The notes beneath the pieces are model-generated. The model was given only the letters and a program-made list of their open reading frames with translations, made no database searches and was not told where the DNA came from. A DNA stretch of 47,455 nt, from NCBI GenBank assembly GCA_944321565.1, contig CALULT010000019.1, forward strand, positions 1 to 47,455, given 5' to 3'. This DNA comes from an uncultured Paraprevotella sp. (GTDB taxonomy: Bacteria; Bacteroidota; Bacteroidia; Bacteroidales; Bacteroidaceae). Of the stretch, positions 16,019-24,568 are shown one piece after another. The number at the start of each line of letters is the position of its first letter. Positions within the stretch are counted from its first letter, which is position 1. The position numbers and the translations under genes were made by a program.

Positions 16019-17464
16019 ATGTTGCCATTGAACAGCAAGACAGCCCGCAAACCTGCAAGGCCGGAAAGAATCATCCAGTTCGGCGAAGGCAATTTCCTGC
16101 GCGCCTTTGCCGATTGGATTGTATCCATCATGAACGAACACGCCGGGTTCAACGGGAGTGTCGTGGTGGTCAAACCTACCCCCCGGGGCAATCTTGACGT
16201 GTTCCAACGTCAAGACTGCCTTTACCACGTGAACCTGCAAGGCATCGAAAAAGGACAAGCCAGGGATTCATACCGCCTCGTCGATGTCATCAGCCGTGCT
16301 GTCAACCCATACGTCCAATTCGACGAATACATGAAGCTGGCCGAACTCCCGGACGTGCGTTTCGTCATATCCAACACCACGGAAGCCGGCATCGTTTTCG
16401 ACCCGTCTTGCCGCTTCGAGGACAGGCCGGCTGTCTCTTATCCGGGAAAACTGACCCAATTGCTTTTTCACCGTTTCCAACATTTCCGCGGTGACAAGGA
16501 CAAGGGTGTCATCATCCTTCCCTGCGAACTGGTGTTCCAAAACGGGCACAGATTGAAAGAAGCCATCGAACAGTATATCGAATTGTGGCAGCTTGGCAAC
16601 GACTTCGACGAATGGTTCCACTCCGCATGCCGGATCTGCGCCACGCTCGTGGACCGCATCGTCCCCGGCTTCCCGGCCAAGACGATAGACAGCATCAAGG
16701 AAAAGCTGCAATACGATGACAACCTCGTCGTGCAAGGGGAAGTTTACCACCTGTGGGTCATTGAAGCCCCGGAAAGCGTGGCACGTGAATTTCCAGCCCA
16801 GGCATGCGGGCTGAACGTGCAGTTTGTGGCAGACGAAGCTCCCTACCACCAGCGCAAAGTGACGTTGCTCAACGGCCCCCACACCTTGCTTTCGCCCGTG
16901 GCCTATTTGTCGGGAATCGACATCGTGCGGGACGCATGCCAAGACGAAACGGTCGGTGCGTATGTCCGCAAGGTGATGTACGACGAACTTCTCGAAACCC
17001 TCGACCTGCCCAAAGGGGAATTACGGCAATTTGCAGACGATGTGCTGGAACGTTTTACCAACCCGTTTATCGACCACCAAGTCACGTCCATCATGTTGAA
17101 CGCATTCCCCAAATTTGCCACACGCGACCTTCCGGGCCTGAAAGAATACCTCAGGAGAAAAGGGAAGCTGCCCGCGGGCATCGTGTTTGGCCTGGCCGCC
17201 CTCATAACCTATTATAAAGGAGGCGACCGAGAGGACGGGAAACCCATCGCACCGAACGACGCACCGGGAATCATGCAGTTGCTCGCGGAAGCCTGGCAAT
17301 GCGGCAACGAACAGGAAGTGGCCGGAAAAGTATTGGGAAGCCGCATGCTGTGGCAAGAAGACCTGACCCGTATTCCGGGTTTGCAGGATTTACTGGCACT
17401 GTACCTGAAAGCCATCAGGCAATCGGGAATGAGGGCGGCGGTCAAACAAATGCTGAACCAATAA
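16019..17464 (+). CDS. uxaB: Tagaturonate reductase (altronate oxidoreductase)
   Basis: A 481-residue cytoplasmic enzyme of the long-chain mannitol dehydrogenase family that reduces D-tagaturonate to D-altronate with NADH. The cofactor loop is IIQFGEGNFLRAFADW (residues 18-33). The family signature K-x4-N-x2-H is K280, N285, H288 in RKVTLLNGPHTLLSP. The length and the C-terminal helical domain fit UxaB; mannonate oxidoreductase (UxuB) is the nearest alternative, but the neighbouring altronate dehydratase decides in favour of tagaturonate. In galacturonate users this step follows UxaC isomerase. Here no isomerase is present, and the substrate would be delivered instead by the L-galactonate dehydrogenase encoded upstream. 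Confidence 0.93.
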   Translation: MLPLNSKTARKPARPERIIQFGEGNFLRAFADWIVSIMNEHAGFNGSVVVVKPTPRGNLDVFQRQDCLYHVNLQGIEKGQARDSYRLVDVISRAVNPYVQFDEYMKLAELPDVRFVISNTTEAGIVFDPSCRFEDRPAVSYPGKLTQLLFHRFQHFRGDKDKGVIILPCELVFQNGHRLKEAIEQYIELWQLGNDFDEWFHSACRICATLVDRIVPGFPAKTIDSIKEKLQYDDNLVVQGEVYHLWVIEAPESVAREFPAQACGLNVQFVADEAPYHQRKVTLLNGPHTLLSPVAYLSGIDIVRDACQDETVGAYVRKVMYDELLETLDLPKGELRQFADDVLERFTNPFIDHQVTSIMLNAFPKFATRDLPGLKEYLRRKGKLPAGIVFGLAALITYYKGGDREDGKPIAPNDAPGIMQLLAEAWQCGNEQEVAGKVLGSRMLWQEDLTRIPGLQDLLALYLKAIRQSGMRAAVKQMLNQ

Positions 17465-17480
17465 AGCAGACGACAAAACC

Positions 17481-18965
17481 ATGAAATATATCCTCATCCA
17501 TCCGGACGACAACGTCGCGGTAGCATTGCAGCCGCTCCCAAAAGGTGAAGGCATCACCTGCGGCGGCCATGAAATCAGGATTTTGGAAGACATCCCGGCA
17601 GGACACAAGGTGGCGGTAAAGACTATCCTGCAAGGGGAAAATGTCATCAAATACGGCTTCCCTATCGGCCATGTCACACAAGAGGCAATGCCCGGGCAAT
17701 GGATAAATGAACATGTCCTGAAGACGAACCTGCAAGGCATCACGGACTACCGATACCAACCGGTTGCCATACCTGGCACAGATGCCGGCAAGCCGCACAC
17801 CTTCAAAGGATATGTGCGGAAGAATGACGATGTGGGCATACGCAACGAACTGTGGATTATTCCCACCGTGGGATGCGTCAACGGCGTGGCGCAGGAACTG
17901 GCCCGCAGGATGAACGAGGAAACCTGCGCCAAGGATATTGACGGCATCACGGCCTACACCCACAACTACGGCTGTTCACAATTGGGAGAAGACCACGAAA
18001 ACACGCGCCGCATCTTGCGCGACATGGCCTTGCACCCCAATGCAGGCGGTGTGCTCATCGTCGGGTTGGGATGCGAAAACAACCAGCCGGAAGATTTCAT
18101 GGCCTCGTTGGGTGATTATGACAAACAACGGATCCGCCTGTTGGTCTGCCAAAAAGAAGAAGACGAAATCGCGCGGGGAATGGAGATATTGCGGGATTTG
18201 CATGCCTCCATGGCTAACGACATACGTACGGACGTGCCTGCAAGCAAACTGAAAGTGGGACTGAAATGCGGGGGGTCGGACGGGCTGTCCGGCATCACGG
18301 CCAACCCGCTCCTGGGACGTTTCTCTGATTATCTCGTGGCACAAGGCGGAACCACCGTGCTCACCGAGGTGCCCGAAATGTTCGGGGCGGAAACACTCCT
18401 GATGAACCGGTGCAAGGACGAAGCCACTTTCCAAAAGACAGTTTCCCTCATCAACGATTTCAAGCAATATTTTCTTGAACACAAGCAACCTGTCTCTGAA
18501 AACCCGTCTCCGGGGAACAAAGCGGGAGGCATCTCCACGTTGGAAGAAAAATCGTTGGGGTGCGTTCAAAAGTCCGGCACGTCAGCCGTGTGCGACGTGC
18601 TGAAATACGGTGGCCGGCTTACGTCCTGCGGGCTGAACCTGCTCAGCGCACCGGGAAACGACCTTGTCGCCTCCACGGCATTGGCCGCCTCGGGCTGCCA
18701 CCTCGTGCTTTTCACCACCGGACGCGGCACACCCTTCGGCACATTTGTCCCCACCCTGAAAGTTTCGTCCAACACCACCCTGTTCAAAAAGAAACCGGAA
18801 TGGATTGATTTCAATGCCGGCACACTGGCCGAAGGGGAAAGCATGAACCGACTCCTTGCCCGCTTCACGGACTTTGTACTGGATGTGGCCAGCGGCAGGC
18901 AAACGCTCAACGAGCAACACGCCTACCACGAGATAGCCATCTTCAAATCGGGCATCACATTGTAA
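17481..18965 (+). CDS. uxaA: Altronate dehydratase
   Basis: A 494-residue cytoplasmic enzyme that converts D-altronate to 2-keto-3-deoxy-D-gluconate, a metal-dependent member of the UxaA/GarD family. The N-terminal SAF-type domain is at about 1-90 (ILIHPDDNVAVALQPLPKGE). The catalytic part has the family motifs GYVRKNDDVGIRNELWIIPTV, HNYGCSQLGEDHENTRRIL, LIVGLGCENNQPED and GLKCGGSDGLSGITANP, with conserved Cys and His for metal binding. The length matches full UxaA. No 2-keto-3-deoxygluconate kinase or aldolase is encoded in the window, so the last steps must be supplied from elsewhere, presumably shared with pectin galacturonate breakdown. Confidence 0.95.
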   Translation: MKYILIHPDDNVAVALQPLPKGEGITCGGHEIRILEDIPAGHKVAVKTILQGENVIKYGFPIGHVTQEAMPGQWINEHVLKTNLQGITDYRYQPVAIPGTDAGKPHTFKGYVRKNDDVGIRNELWIIPTVGCVNGVAQELARRMNEETCAKDIDGITAYTHNYGCSQLGEDHENTRRILRDMALHPNAGGVLIVGLGCENNQPEDFMASLGDYDKQRIRLLVCQKEEDEIARGMEILRDLHASMANDIRTDVPASKLKVGLKCGGSDGLSGITANPLLGRFSDYLVAQGGTTVLTEVPEMFGAETLLMNRCKDEATFQKTVSLINDFKQYFLEHKQPVSENPSPGNKAGGISTLEEKSLGCVQKSGTSAVCDVLKYGGRLTSCGLNLLSAPGNDLVASTALAASGCHLVLFTTGRGTPFGTFVPTLKVSSNTTLFKKKPEWIDFNAGTLAEGESMNRLLARFTDFVLDVASGRQTLNEQHAYHEIAIFKSGITL

Positions 18966-19010
18966 CTCAAAAAACCTTATATCTAAAACTAACCATATGT
19001 CTAACTTAAA

Positions 19011-21350
19011 ATGTTTAGTATGAAAAAGTTTACATTATTAGCGGTTTCACTGGCCACATGTATATGTAGCTGGGGAACACAAATCGAGAATGGGCATTCC
19101 GCCTATGCCAACGGAATGACACGGGACATCCTTGAGCTGGTTGAGGACGAAGTTCTCCCGGAAACCTCTCCCAAAGCGGAGAGCGGTGAACTCATCGAAA
19201 TTCCGCAGGATCAGGGTAAAGACTTAGATACTTTTACCCGGACGGAGTTCGAAGCCGGTGACGAGTACAACACTTACACCGCGAACGGCGATTTGCAGAT
19301 TGCCTTCAAGATGATGAATATCGATGTGAAGGGCTGCGATTACGTCGTGGTGAAATTTACAGAACCTGTGGCGGCAGGATGGCAACTGGCTTTTTGGGAA
19401 AACCAAGATCTGGTTCCCGTTCCGGAAGGAGCCACGGAATATAAATTCGAGCTTGAGCCGCAGATGCTCAGCAGCGGGGTACTTCCCCAAATCTGCATGA
19501 TGACGTTCTTTGGCGGCTATACGGCACCGCTCGTTGCTAAAGTGGAAGGGGTGTATAAACACATGGGTGAATCAGAACCGACCACTCCAACCAAAGTTGA
19601 AAAAGAAGTTTCCCTCAATGTAAATGGAGTGACACGGACGTACCTGTTGTATGTTCCGGAACAGGTTGCTGAAAATCCGGCTTTGGTGTTCTCTTTGCAT
19701 GGTGCTAGCGGTCATTCAACCGATCGTTCGCCGTTCAGGACTTCGGTAGCCGATGAAAAAGGTTGTATTGTGGTATATCCCCAAGGGGTAAATCAATATT
19801 TCCCTGTGTTTGGCGGTAGCGTAACCGGATGGAACGCCACAGGCGCGGCCAATGAAGACTTGGATTTCTTCAAGCAAATCATCGAAGACGTCGCAGCAGA
19901 CTATGCCATAGACCGTTCGCGCATCTATTGCTGTGGGTTCTCCAATGGCGGCATGATGACCTATTCCAACGCAAGTGCCGCTGCCGATATTTTCGCGGCC
20001 TTTGCATCCATCAGCGGTTTCCAGCTCAACGAGTTCCACCACCGCCCAACGGGTGCCCGCCCAGTTCCGTTCCTGCACATCCATGGTATGTCGGATGATT
20101 TCGTGAAATACTCTTGCATGCCAGTCATCCGCGACAATATGGTGGCTCGCAATGGTTGCAACCCGGTTCCTGAAGTTTCAGAAGTTGCCGGCAAATACCG
20201 TTGCAGCGTCTATGAAGCCGGCGAAGGCGGATTCCCATATATATATTATGAAATCGAAGGGATGGGGCACAACGACTACACCGACAAGACCCCAGAAGGC
20301 AATTCGGCATTGACGATGTGGAACTTCCTGAGCCAGTACACGCTTGAGGACGAATGCGACCCGACATTGAAATGGCGGCTCAATATCGACACGGAAGGAT
20401 TTGTTCCGACGGAACACTATTGGACGGTCAGCGCCGACAAGACACGCTTTACGTATGGCACCGCCAAGAAGGCCAACAACGCCGACAACAATGTGTATCC
20501 GTCCTTGCAGTTCGAGGCCGGAAACTACATGCTGACCTTCGAATCCACCGGAACAGAAGGGAACAAAATGTATATCCAGCTCGAAGCACTTGACGGCAGT
20601 TCCGTGCTTTTCTGCAAATCCGGAAAGGTCGGTGAAAAAGTCGTGATGCCTTTCTCCGTCGATGCTTATTCCGAATATAAGATTACCATCGTGAAGACTT
20701 CACCTGATGACAAGTTCACCTCTTTTGCCATCCATTCCTGCGCCGAACCTGCTTCTGCGGAAAACAGCGAGGATGACGTGCTTCCAGAGGATTCTCCTGA
20801 ACCTGAGGGCGGCTATCTCATCGAGATTCCGCAAGCCCAGGAAGAGTTGGAAGGTTTCTCCACAACGGGCTCCGAAGCCGGTGACGAGTACAACACTTAC
20901 ACCGCGACAGGCGATTTACAAATTGCCTTCAAGATGGTGGATATCGATGTGAAGGACTGCGATTACGTTGTGGTGAAATTTGCAGAGCCTGTAGCGGCAG
21001 GATGGAAAGTGGCATTTTGGGAAGGACAGACCCTGGTTGACGTTCCGGAAGGAGCCACGGAGTACAAGTTCGAGCTTGAGCCTCAGATGGTCAGCAGCGG
21101 GCTGCTTCCCCAAATCTGCATGATGACATTCTTTGGCGGCTATACGGCACCGCTCATTGCTAAAGTAGAAGGGGTATATAAGCATTGCACCCTTGAAGAC
21201 CCCACAGGCATAGAACGTGTAAGCAATGATAGCGAGGTAATCCCTGAGGCTTATTTTTCTCTTTCCGGCGCGAGACTTTCTTCTTTGCAAAAAGGAATCA
21301 ATATTGTCCGGACAAGTGATGGGCAAACGAAGAAAGTATTGATGAAATAA
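19011..21350 (+). CDS. Secreted CE1/PHB-depolymerase-like esterase with duplicated module and T9SS-like tail
   Basis: A 779-residue exported protein; the signal peptide is MKKFTLLAVSLATCICSWG (starts at 19011 and 19020 are both possible). Residues about 45-184 and 587-725 are two copies of one module (shared runs such as GDEYNTYTA, KFELEPQM, PQICMMTFFGGYTAPL), probably a carbohydrate-binding or adhesive beta-sandwich. Between them, residues 197-445 form an alpha/beta-hydrolase of the feruloyl/acetyl esterase and PHB-depolymerase-like group, with S311 in GFSNGG, D362 or D363 in HGMSDDFV and H420 in EGMGHNDY as the triad. Residues 450-580 are another beta-rich module. The C-terminus (IERVSNDSEV to KVLMK) is a sorting-like tail common in Bacteroidales secreted proteins. 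It is 45 nt after uxaA and before the operon terminator, so an ester-bearing, L-galactose-containing glycan is the likely target (inference). Confidence 0.88.
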   Translation: MFSMKKFTLLAVSLATCICSWGTQIENGHSAYANGMTRDILELVEDEVLPETSPKAESGELIEIPQDQGKDLDTFTRTEFEAGDEYNTYTANGDLQIAFKMMNIDVKGCDYVVVKFTEPVAAGWQLAFWENQDLVPVPEGATEYKFELEPQMLSSGVLPQICMMTFFGGYTAPLVAKVEGVYKHMGESEPTTPTKVEKEVSLNVNGVTRTYLLYVPEQVAENPALVFSLHGASGHSTDRSPFRTSVADEKGCIVVYPQGVNQYFPVFGGSVTGWNATGAANEDLDFFKQIIEDVAADYAIDRSRIYCCGFSNGGMMTYSNASAAADIFAAFASISGFQLNEFHHRPTGARPVPFLHIHGMSDDFVKYSCMPVIRDNMVARNGCNPVPEVSEVAGKYRCSVYEAGEGGFPYIYYEIEGMGHNDYTDKTPEGNSALTMWNFLSQYTLEDECDPTLKWRLNIDTEGFVPTEHYWTVSADKTRFTYGTAKKANNADNNVYPSLQFEAGNYMLTFESTGTEGNKMYIQLEALDGSSVLFCKSGKVGEKVVMPFSVDAYSEYKITIVKTSPDDKFTSFAIHSCAEPASAENSEDDVLPEDSPEPEGGYLIEIPQAQEELEGFSTTGSEAGDEYNTYTATGDLQIAFKMVDIDVKDCDYVVVKFAEPVAAGWKVAFWEGQTLVDVPEGATEYKFELEPQMVSSGLLPQICMMTFFGGYTAPLIAKVEGVYKHCTLEDPTGIERVSNDSEVIPEAYFSLSGARLSSLQKGINIVRTSDGQTKKVLMK

Positions 21351-21375
21351 ACGGCTGCGGGAAATCCGAAACGGG

Positions 21376-21438
21376 AAAACTATTGTCTCTTCCTATGATT
21401 AAGCCTCTTTAACCATGGAAAGACAATAGTTTTTTGTT
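21376..21438 (+). terminator. Terminator of the L-galactose operon
   Basis: AAAACTATTGTCT (21376-21388) pairs perfectly with AGACAATAGTTTT (21421-21433), with a further TTCC/GGAA pairing inside, followed by a T-rich tract. It lies 26 nt after the esterase stop. Confidence 0.8.
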
Positions 21439-21504
21439 TTGGAGCGTTTCATGTGGCGGCTACAGTAGGATGTCATTGATTTACAGAAAAACATATAAGT
21501 TGAT

Positions 21505-22059
21505 ATGGAAAAGACAGACAACAGACAATGGGAAGTGTTGGAAAGCGAATACCTCATCCAAAGGCCGTGGCTGACGGCACGACGCGACAAGGTGAAACTG
21601 CCCAACGGAGTGGTCAACGACGAATACTACGTGTTGGAATATCCCGACTGGGTCAACGTGATTGCCATCACGGAAGACGGACGCTTCGTCATGGAACGGC
21701 AATACCGCCACGGGCTGCAATGGACCGGATATGAAATCTGCGCCGGTGTGTGTGAAGATGGGGAAACACCCTTGGAGTCCGCCCAAAGGGAACTGTGGGA
21801 AGAAACAGGGTTCGGCGGCGGCACATGGGAGTTGCAAATGACGATTGCCCCCAACGCCTCGGCCATGAACAACCTGTGCCACTGTTACATCGCGCGCGGT
21901 GTGCGGCAAATAGCCCCACCCCACCAGGAAGCCACGGAAGACATCAGCGTGTGCCTCCTGCCCGCCGAAGAAGTGCACCGGTTGCTGGCCAATGGAGGAA
22001 TCAAACAAGCGGCCATGCTAGCGCCGCTTTGGCGGTATTTTGCAGAAAACGGGATTTGA
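21505..22059 (+). CDS. Nudix hydrolase, ADP-ribose pyrophosphatase type
   Basis: A 184-residue cytoplasmic hydrolase. The Nudix box G-x5-E-x7-REUxEExGU is complete in GVCEDGETPLESAQRELWEE followed by TGF (residues about 81-103). An upstream beta-rich part (VMERQYRHGLQWTGYEICAG) resembles ADP-ribose pyrophosphatases such as NudF, which split ADP-ribose to AMP and ribose-5-phosphate; other nucleotide sugars are possible. A lone gene between the esterase terminator and the convergent Fur-family gene, with only 12 nt between the two stops and no consensus promoter that I can point to. Confidence 0.9.
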   Translation: MEKTDNRQWEVLESEYLIQRPWLTARRDKVKLPNGVVNDEYYVLEYPDWVNVIAITEDGRFVMERQYRHGLQWTGYEICAGVCEDGETPLESAQRELWEETGFGGGTWELQMTIAPNASAMNNLCHCYIARGVRQIAPPHQEATEDISVCLLPAEEVHRLLANGGIKQAAMLAPLWRYFAENGI

Positions 22060-22071
22060 AAAAAAACTGCT

Positions 22072-22503
22072 TCACCTCTCCGTTTTCTTTGCCGCGCAGG
22101 CCGGACACAAGCCTTTAAGCACGTAGTTCACACCATGCAAGACGAAGCCTTCCGGGGCTTCTACCACAGGAACGGCCTGTTGACGGAAACAAAACGCGCG
22201 ATGGCAACCCTCGCAATAGAAGTGCACGTGCTGGTCGCTCACCGAACAGGTACAGTCGTCGCTGCACACGGCATACTTCAACGCCCCGGATCCGTCATCG
22301 ACGGCATGCACCAGGTGGTGTTCCATGAACAACATGACGGTGCGGAATATCGTGGATTTGTCCACCGTCTGCAAGGTTTCTTCCAAATCATGCTGCGACA
22401 CGGCGCGGTTAGTGTCCAGCATGGTGCGCAAGATGAGCAGGCGCATGGCCGTGGGCTTGATGCCGCGCAGATGCAACTTATGCAAGTAAATGTCTTCTTC
22501 CAT
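22072..22503 (-). CDS. Fur-family metal-responsive repressor
   Basis: A 143-residue Fur-superfamily regulator: winged helix at about 8-75 (GIKPTAMRLLILRTML, then DKSTIFRTVMLFMEHHLVHAV) and a metal-binding dimerisation domain. The structural zinc site is C97-x2-C100 (FYCEGC) and C133-x2-C136 (LCPAC). H92/H94 and the neighbouring acidic residues are candidate sensing ligands. Extra Cys at 80, 84 and 86 (VCSDDCTCS) are unusual and could add a sensing site. The family includes Fur, Zur and PerR; being encoded after a Zn/Cd-type ATPase suggests zinc or related metal sensing (inference). It lies 76 nt downstream of the ATPase, so it may be read from that promoter and also have its own. Confidence 0.9.
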   Translation of the reverse strand: MEEDIYLHKLHLRGIKPTAMRLLILRTMLDTNRAVSQHDLEETLQTVDKSTIFRTVMLFMEHHLVHAVDDGSGALKYAVCSDDCTCSVSDQHVHFYCEGCHRAFCFRQQAVPVVEAPEGFVLHGVNYVLKGLCPACAAKKTER

Positions 22504-22527
22504 TTCCTATATATATAAGGTATATGT

Positions 22528-22570
22528 CCCGGTTTCCGGGTAAAGGTACGATTTTATCCGGAAACCCGGG
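22528..22570 (-). promoter_or_regulatory. Inverted repeat around a -7-like box before the Fur-family gene
   Basis: CCCGGTTTCCGG (22528-22539) and CCGGAAACCCGGG (22558-22570) are inverted copies about 18 nt apart. The spacer contains TACCTTTA on the minus strand, one base off the -7 consensus. The layout fits an operator overlapping the promoter (autoregulation), but the element could also fold as an intercistronic RNA hairpin. Confidence 0.45.
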
Positions 22571-22579
22571 GCAGACATC

Positions 22580-24523
22580 TCAATCTTTTTTATCATACAA
22601 AAGCCTCATGGCATTCAGGATGGCCAGCAGGGCCACGCCCACATCGGCAAAGACAGCCGCCCACATCGTGGCCGCGCCAACGGCTCCCAGAACCAACACC
22701 AACACTTTCACGCCAATGGCTCCCACGATATTTTGGCACACGATGCCGCGTGTGCGTCTGGCGATACCGATGGCCACGGCTATCTTGGAAGGTTGGTCAG
22801 TCTGCAAGATTATGTCGGCCGCCTCAATGGCCACGTCGCTCCCTAGGCCGCCCATGGCAATGCCCACCCGGCTCACGGCCAGCACGGGCGCGTCGTTCAA
22901 CCCGTCGCCTACGAAAGCCACCCGATGCCTGCCGTCTTCCTGCGCTTCTTCGATGTGGCGCACCTTGTCCTCTGGCATCAAGTCGCCAAAATAACGGGCT
23001 ATGCCCAACCTTGCGGCCAACTTCTCCACCAAGGCCGACTTGTCGCCCGACAGGATGCAAAGCCGGCTGATGCCCAACCCTTTCAGCAAACGGACTGCCT
23101 CTCCGGCATCTCCTTTCGGCTCGTCGGCCAGCAAAAGATAGCCTGCGTAACGGCCATCCACCGCCACGGCCACAATCGTGTCGGGTATTTCGTCCAAGGT
23201 GGACGGACATTCCACTCCGTTCCGGCGGAGCAAGTCCGGCTTCCCGGCCAAGACTGTCTTTCCGTCCGCCACGGCGCGGATGCCCATGCCCGCCTGTTCC
23301 CGCACTTCCTGCATTTGCAGGACGGCAATGTCCTTTCCCGCGGCATATTCTTCCACGGCACGTGCAATGGGATGGGTGCTGCCCGACTCGGCGGCTGCGG
23401 CGCATGCCAGCAATTCCTCTTGCGTGATTCCTTCCGCTGGGCACACCTCCTGTACACGGAACACTCCGCGCGTCAAGGTGCCGGTCTTGTCAAACATGAT
23501 AGTGTCAATATGGGTTATGGCATCCAAATAGTTGCTCCCTTTGAAGAGGATGCCTTTCCGCGAGGCTGCGCCGATGCCGCCGAAATAACCCAAAGGAATG
23601 CTGACCACCAACGCACAGGGACAGGAAATGACCAGGAACACCAATGCCCGGTAGAGCCACGTGTGGAAATCATATACAAAAGCCGGATGGAAAAAGGCCC
23701 ATGCCCAAGGTGCCAGTACCAAGAGCACAGCCAAAACGGTCACCGCAGGCGTATAGACACGGGCAAACTTGCGGATAAACTGTTCGGCCGGTGCTTTCCG
23801 CGAAGCGGCATGCTGCACCATGTCGAGAATGCGCGAAAGCGCACTGTCCGTGAACCGACGCACCGTGCGGACACGCACGACCCGGTCCGCAGGTATCATC
23901 CCGGCCAGCACTTCCTCGCCCGCCCCGATGCTGCGGGGGACACTTTCACCCGTCAAGGCCGCCGTGTTGAACGAAGCCGCGCCCTCCAACATCGTCCCGT
24001 CCAGCGGCACACGTTCGCCGGCTTTCACTTCGATTTCCTCCCCGATGGCTACTTCGTCCGGCGACACGGTCTCCCATGTCCCGTTCCTCAAGACAGTGGC
24101 CACCTGCGGGCGCACGTCCAGCAACGCCTTGATGTGGTGGCGGGCCTTGTCCACGGCCTTGTCCTGAAACCATTCCCCCACAGAATAAAAGAGCATGACC
24201 GCAAGGGCTTCCGGATATTCCCCAATATAGAAAGCCCCCAAGGAAGCCACGAGCATCAGCGTGAACTCGTTGAACACGTCACGCTTGCGGATGGTTTCCC
24301 ACGCCTCCCTCATCACCGGCACCGCCACCGGCAACCAGCCGGCCAGAAACCAGCACAAGGCCACCCATTCCGCGCGGAAAAAAGCCGAATCCGTCCATTG
24401 AAAAACCAATCCGCTAAACAACAATAACGTGGAAGACAAAAGACGTGCATACGTCTTCTTGTCACCCTGCCCTTCGTCACCACAATGTGCGACACACCCA
24501 CAAACATGTTCATGTATCTCCAT
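22580..24523 (-). CDS. P1B-type ATPase, Zn/Cd/Pb exporter type
   Basis: A 647-residue inner-membrane pump. The metal site CPC is C301-P-C303 (VISCPCALVV). The phosphorylated Asp is D345 in DKTGTL, the HP dipeptide is at STHP (382-385), and the hinge GDGLND is at 539-544. In the last two helices K606 (GVKVLVL) and D628 (FADVGVAL) give the P1B-2 signature associated with Zn2+, Cd2+ and Pb2+ rather than Cu+. A classical N-terminal HMA domain is missing; instead the first 15 residues are rich in His and Cys (MEIHEHVCGCVAHCG). It is under a -7 box with a perfect palindrome just upstream and is followed by the Fur-family gene, suggesting metal-controlled export. Confidence 0.94.
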   Translation of the reverse strand: MEIHEHVCGCVAHCGDEGQGDKKTYARLLSSTLLLFSGLVFQWTDSAFFRAEWVALCWFLAGWLPVAVPVMREAWETIRKRDVFNEFTLMLVASLGAFYIGEYPEALAVMLFYSVGEWFQDKAVDKARHHIKALLDVRPQVATVLRNGTWETVSPDEVAIGEEIEVKAGERVPLDGTMLEGAASFNTAALTGESVPRSIGAGEEVLAGMIPADRVVRVRTVRRFTDSALSRILDMVQHAASRKAPAEQFIRKFARVYTPAVTVLAVLLVLAPWAWAFFHPAFVYDFHTWLYRALVFLVISCPCALVVSIPLGYFGGIGAASRKGILFKGSNYLDAITHIDTIMFDKTGTLTRGVFRVQEVCPAEGITQEELLACAAAAESGSTHPIARAVEEYAAGKDIAVLQMQEVREQAGMGIRAVADGKTVLAGKPDLLRRNGVECPSTLDEIPDTIVAVAVDGRYAGYLLLADEPKGDAGEAVRLLKGLGISRLCILSGDKSALVEKLAARLGIARYFGDLMPEDKVRHIEEAQEDGRHRVAFVGDGLNDAPVLAVSRVGIAMGGLGSDVAIEAADIILQTDQPSKIAVAIGIARRTRGIVCQNIVGAIGVKVLVLVLGAVGAATMWAAVFADVGVALLAILNAMRLLYDKKD

Positions 24524-24549
24524 CTCGCTTTGTTCTCAATTTCTGAGAG

Positions 24550-24557
24550 CAAAATTA
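24550..24557 (-). promoter_or_regulatory. -7 box of the metal ATPase gene
   Basis: TAATTTTG on the minus strand, 26 nt before the start codon. No TTTG at 19-21 nt upstream; the palindrome at 24569-24585 occupies that region. Confidence 0.6.
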
Positions 24558-24568
24558 GTCCCTTTTTC

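Noticed and set aside
19011-19030. L-galactose operon taken as a classical galacturonate operon
   Set aside because: The isomerase UxaC is missing and the first three enzymes have no place in galacturonate catabolism, whereas they match the L-galactose route.
22925-24427. A 500-codon frame antisense to the P-type ATPase
   Set aside because: It mirrors the ATPase codons, is rich in His/Arg/Gln without fold-like patterning, and the ATPase motifs are complete on the other strand.
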